64,000 nucleotides of DNA from Styela clava (lineage: Eukaryota; Chordata; Ascidiacea; Stolidobranchia; Styelidae). Numbering within the stretch: position 1 is the stretch's first letter; every line of letters starts with the position of its first letter. A model generated the notes under the pieces. The model had not been told where the DNA came from. It did no database searches and was given only the letters and a program-made list of their open reading frames with translations. Below, in pieces: positions 62,300 to 64,000 of this stretch. The stretch is taken from positions 5,208,001-5,272,000 of the forward strand of contig NC_135257.1 of NCBI RefSeq assembly GCF_964204865.1. The letters are read 5' to 3'. The position numbers were made by a program, and so were the translations under genes.

Positions 62300-63489
62300 C
62301 AGTGGTGTCAAACTCATGGGTTTTCGAGAGCCGCATTGCATTTTGAAAATTGTAAAAAGAGCCGCAAACAGTTTTTGATAATGTATACTTAAAAGATATT
62401 TTTAAGATAGTTTTAGTTTGTGACATATATTGTGATGCAACTAAACAGTTGGATTAAGTTTTATTATTTTCTTCAATTTCAAATGCAATTACATATTAAT
62501 ATTTGCATTCCACTATTATTGCAACATTTGCAAGTTACAGTATTTATTATAAAAAATCGTAAAATTCTATGTACAACCATCAAAATCATTTTTGAACAAG
62601 CTTTGAATAAGGAAAGAATAATACATACACTAAAAATAACTTAATCTAAATATATGAACCTAAAATTAACAAAAATACTACAGTATAAACTCAATGTTTT
62701 AATAATTACATTTGTCCTGGCGTTTGGCATCTTTTTTGTGTCACCAGCATACTAAGGCCAGTCTGAAATGATTTTATAGTACCAACTCTAACTAACGAGG
62801 CCACATGATCATGGGTTTATCTGGATCTTTACGAATGTTTAATTAATTCCAGTAATGCAAAAAAGTTACTTTTATCATTTCATGTATAGATCAGTAAAAA
62901 AACAAATGACAGATTTTTTCGACAAGACATTTCGCACTACATTGCGTGGCATAGGATTGCTTGAATTATTATTGATATTGATTTTTAGTAACTAAGTCGT
63001 TGTATAATTATATTAATATACAAACACATGGAAATTTTCTGTTCGAAGTTGGTCTTCGAATTTGTCATATTGACTGCTGAGCTTATTGTGTTTTTTGATT
63101 GTATTGATGGAAATATGACAAATTAAATAATGTGCTTCAGAATTTTGTGAAGAGCAGAAATGTTACAACTCCCATTTTCTTCGAAAATGCCACCTTCTTC
63201 ATGTACTTTGCGTTTAATTTAATTACTCAAGTGTTTTATTCAAGTATTCTTTTGCTAGCTTGATGTGTATTCTTAATTGGGTCAAAATGTGGACAAAAAA
63301 AATCAATATTCCAAAACTACTTTCAGTAAATTGTTTTCTGTGTGAATAATCAATTTCACTTTAGAAGGTTTGAAAAATCTATTACATTTAGATAAAAAAA
63401 AAAAAACTTCCAAAATACTATTACAATTATGGTTAAACGTTCGAGGGCCGCACTGGAAGTTCTCTGGGGCCGCGAGTTTGAGATCCCTG
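62300..63489. mobile_element. hAT-like element, 1.2 kb, non-coding
   Basis: The left end CAGTGGTGTCAAACTC and the right end GAGTTTGAGATCCCTG form an inverted pair with a few mismatches. Flanks GAATAGAT and GTCTAGAT agree at 6 of 8 positions. GAGCCGCA near the left and GGGGCCGCG near the right are subterminal matches. No transposase remains. Confidence 0.7.
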
Positions 63490-64000
63490 GTCTAGATTGA
63501 AGTTGTTCAAAAAATATATGATAGTAATTTATCATGAATGATGAATATACCCCTTCCGGAATTTCTTCTATAGTACTACCAAAAGTTGATGAACCAAATA
63601 TAACACAGGTGCAGTGAGGTACCCGTAATCCTCATTTCCAAAGCTGTTTTAAGTATGTCTGGCGTGTTTTGTGCCTTTTTACAAATAAGACCGCTTATGC
63701 AATCTTACGCTTTGGAATTTTTAGTTATTTTCCTCAAGCTCTGCAGGATGTGGGGGCCATACACAACTCTACCGGAGGGTCAAATGTCTTTGCATGCCTC
63801 CATAGGTTGTTTTTCTATTGCAATTTTCTATTTTCAAATGCATTATATTTCTTGGAATCACACTGTCACTGATATGTCGCCAGACTTCTGATATCTCCCC
63901 GTCTGCTATAGTTGTCCTGTGGATAAATAATAGGAAATTGAGATTAGACGAATAGTTGAAAGTTTTGCTTTATGTCGGCTTAATTTCTTGATTGATATAC
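63490..64000. other. Window end without recognised features
   Basis: Two overlapping short frames (63655-63891 and 63669-63872) have no recognisable domain or splice context. Confidence 0.4.

Overview
The window is animal nuclear DNA: AT-rich, with short-intron genes whose GT-AG junctions can be traced by eye, very few ordinary tRNA-like or bacterial signals, and a dense load of retrotransposons, hAT transposons and MITEs. The three protein genes have recognisable vertebrate counterparts (a CXorf58/C11orf65-like protein, a TTC24-like TPR protein and RABGEF1/Rabex-5). With the small introns and the frequent GGTACCGG-type words this suggests an invertebrate deuterostome, perhaps a tunicate; that assignment is an inference and weak.

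Layout. 1-240 is the tail of an unrecognised + strand gene, and part of it is tandemly duplicated (121-508). 670-5668 is the CXorf58/C11orf65-like gene (+, six exons, 418 aa) with an RFX X-box-like site upstream. 7180-17608 is a TTC24-like TPR gene (-, eighteen coding exons, 829 aa) that ends in the CaaX-type tetrapeptide CSIM. Upstream of it lie a probable 5' non-coding exon, a candidate head-to-head + strand exon, and a block of mobile DNA (19.2-27.9 kb). That block holds a LINE ORF1 unit broken by a MITE, tandem repeats, a CR1/Jockey-type LINE fragment, a Ty3/gypsy element inserted in the LINE, and an L1-like element inserted in the gypsy element.

A run of 200 N lies at 27951-28150. Sequence 28151-43305 then repeats 12796-27950 at a fixed offset of 15,355 with every translated frame identical. 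This is best read as two overlapping contigs that were not merged, so all features between 28.15 and 43.3 kb are probably second renderings of the same DNA. The second rendering continues past the gap and supplies the end of the gypsy element, its 3' LTR and the rest of the interrupted LINE (to 44314).

The right part holds a 466-bp hAT-type MITE (45329-45794), a 3.0-kb hAT transposon with a frameshifted transposase (46566-49586), a GT/GC microsatellite, two more MITE-like elements, and the RABGEF1 gene (-, 52777-59308, eleven exons, 583 aa) with its A20 zinc finger, ubiquitin-binding helix and VPS9 catalytic residues intact. The end holds another hAT-type MITE, a second copy of an ~840-bp dispersed repeat also present in intron 1 of the first gene, a possible THAP-like exon and a 1.2-kb hAT-like element.

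The genes show no operon-like relationship. RABGEF1 is an endosomal Rab5 exchange factor; the other two are poorly characterised families. No new defence or enzymatic system was found. The items most worth following are the CaaX end of the TPR protein, the three-level transposon nest, the conserved 31-codon ORF in the dispersed repeat, and the probable assembly duplication.
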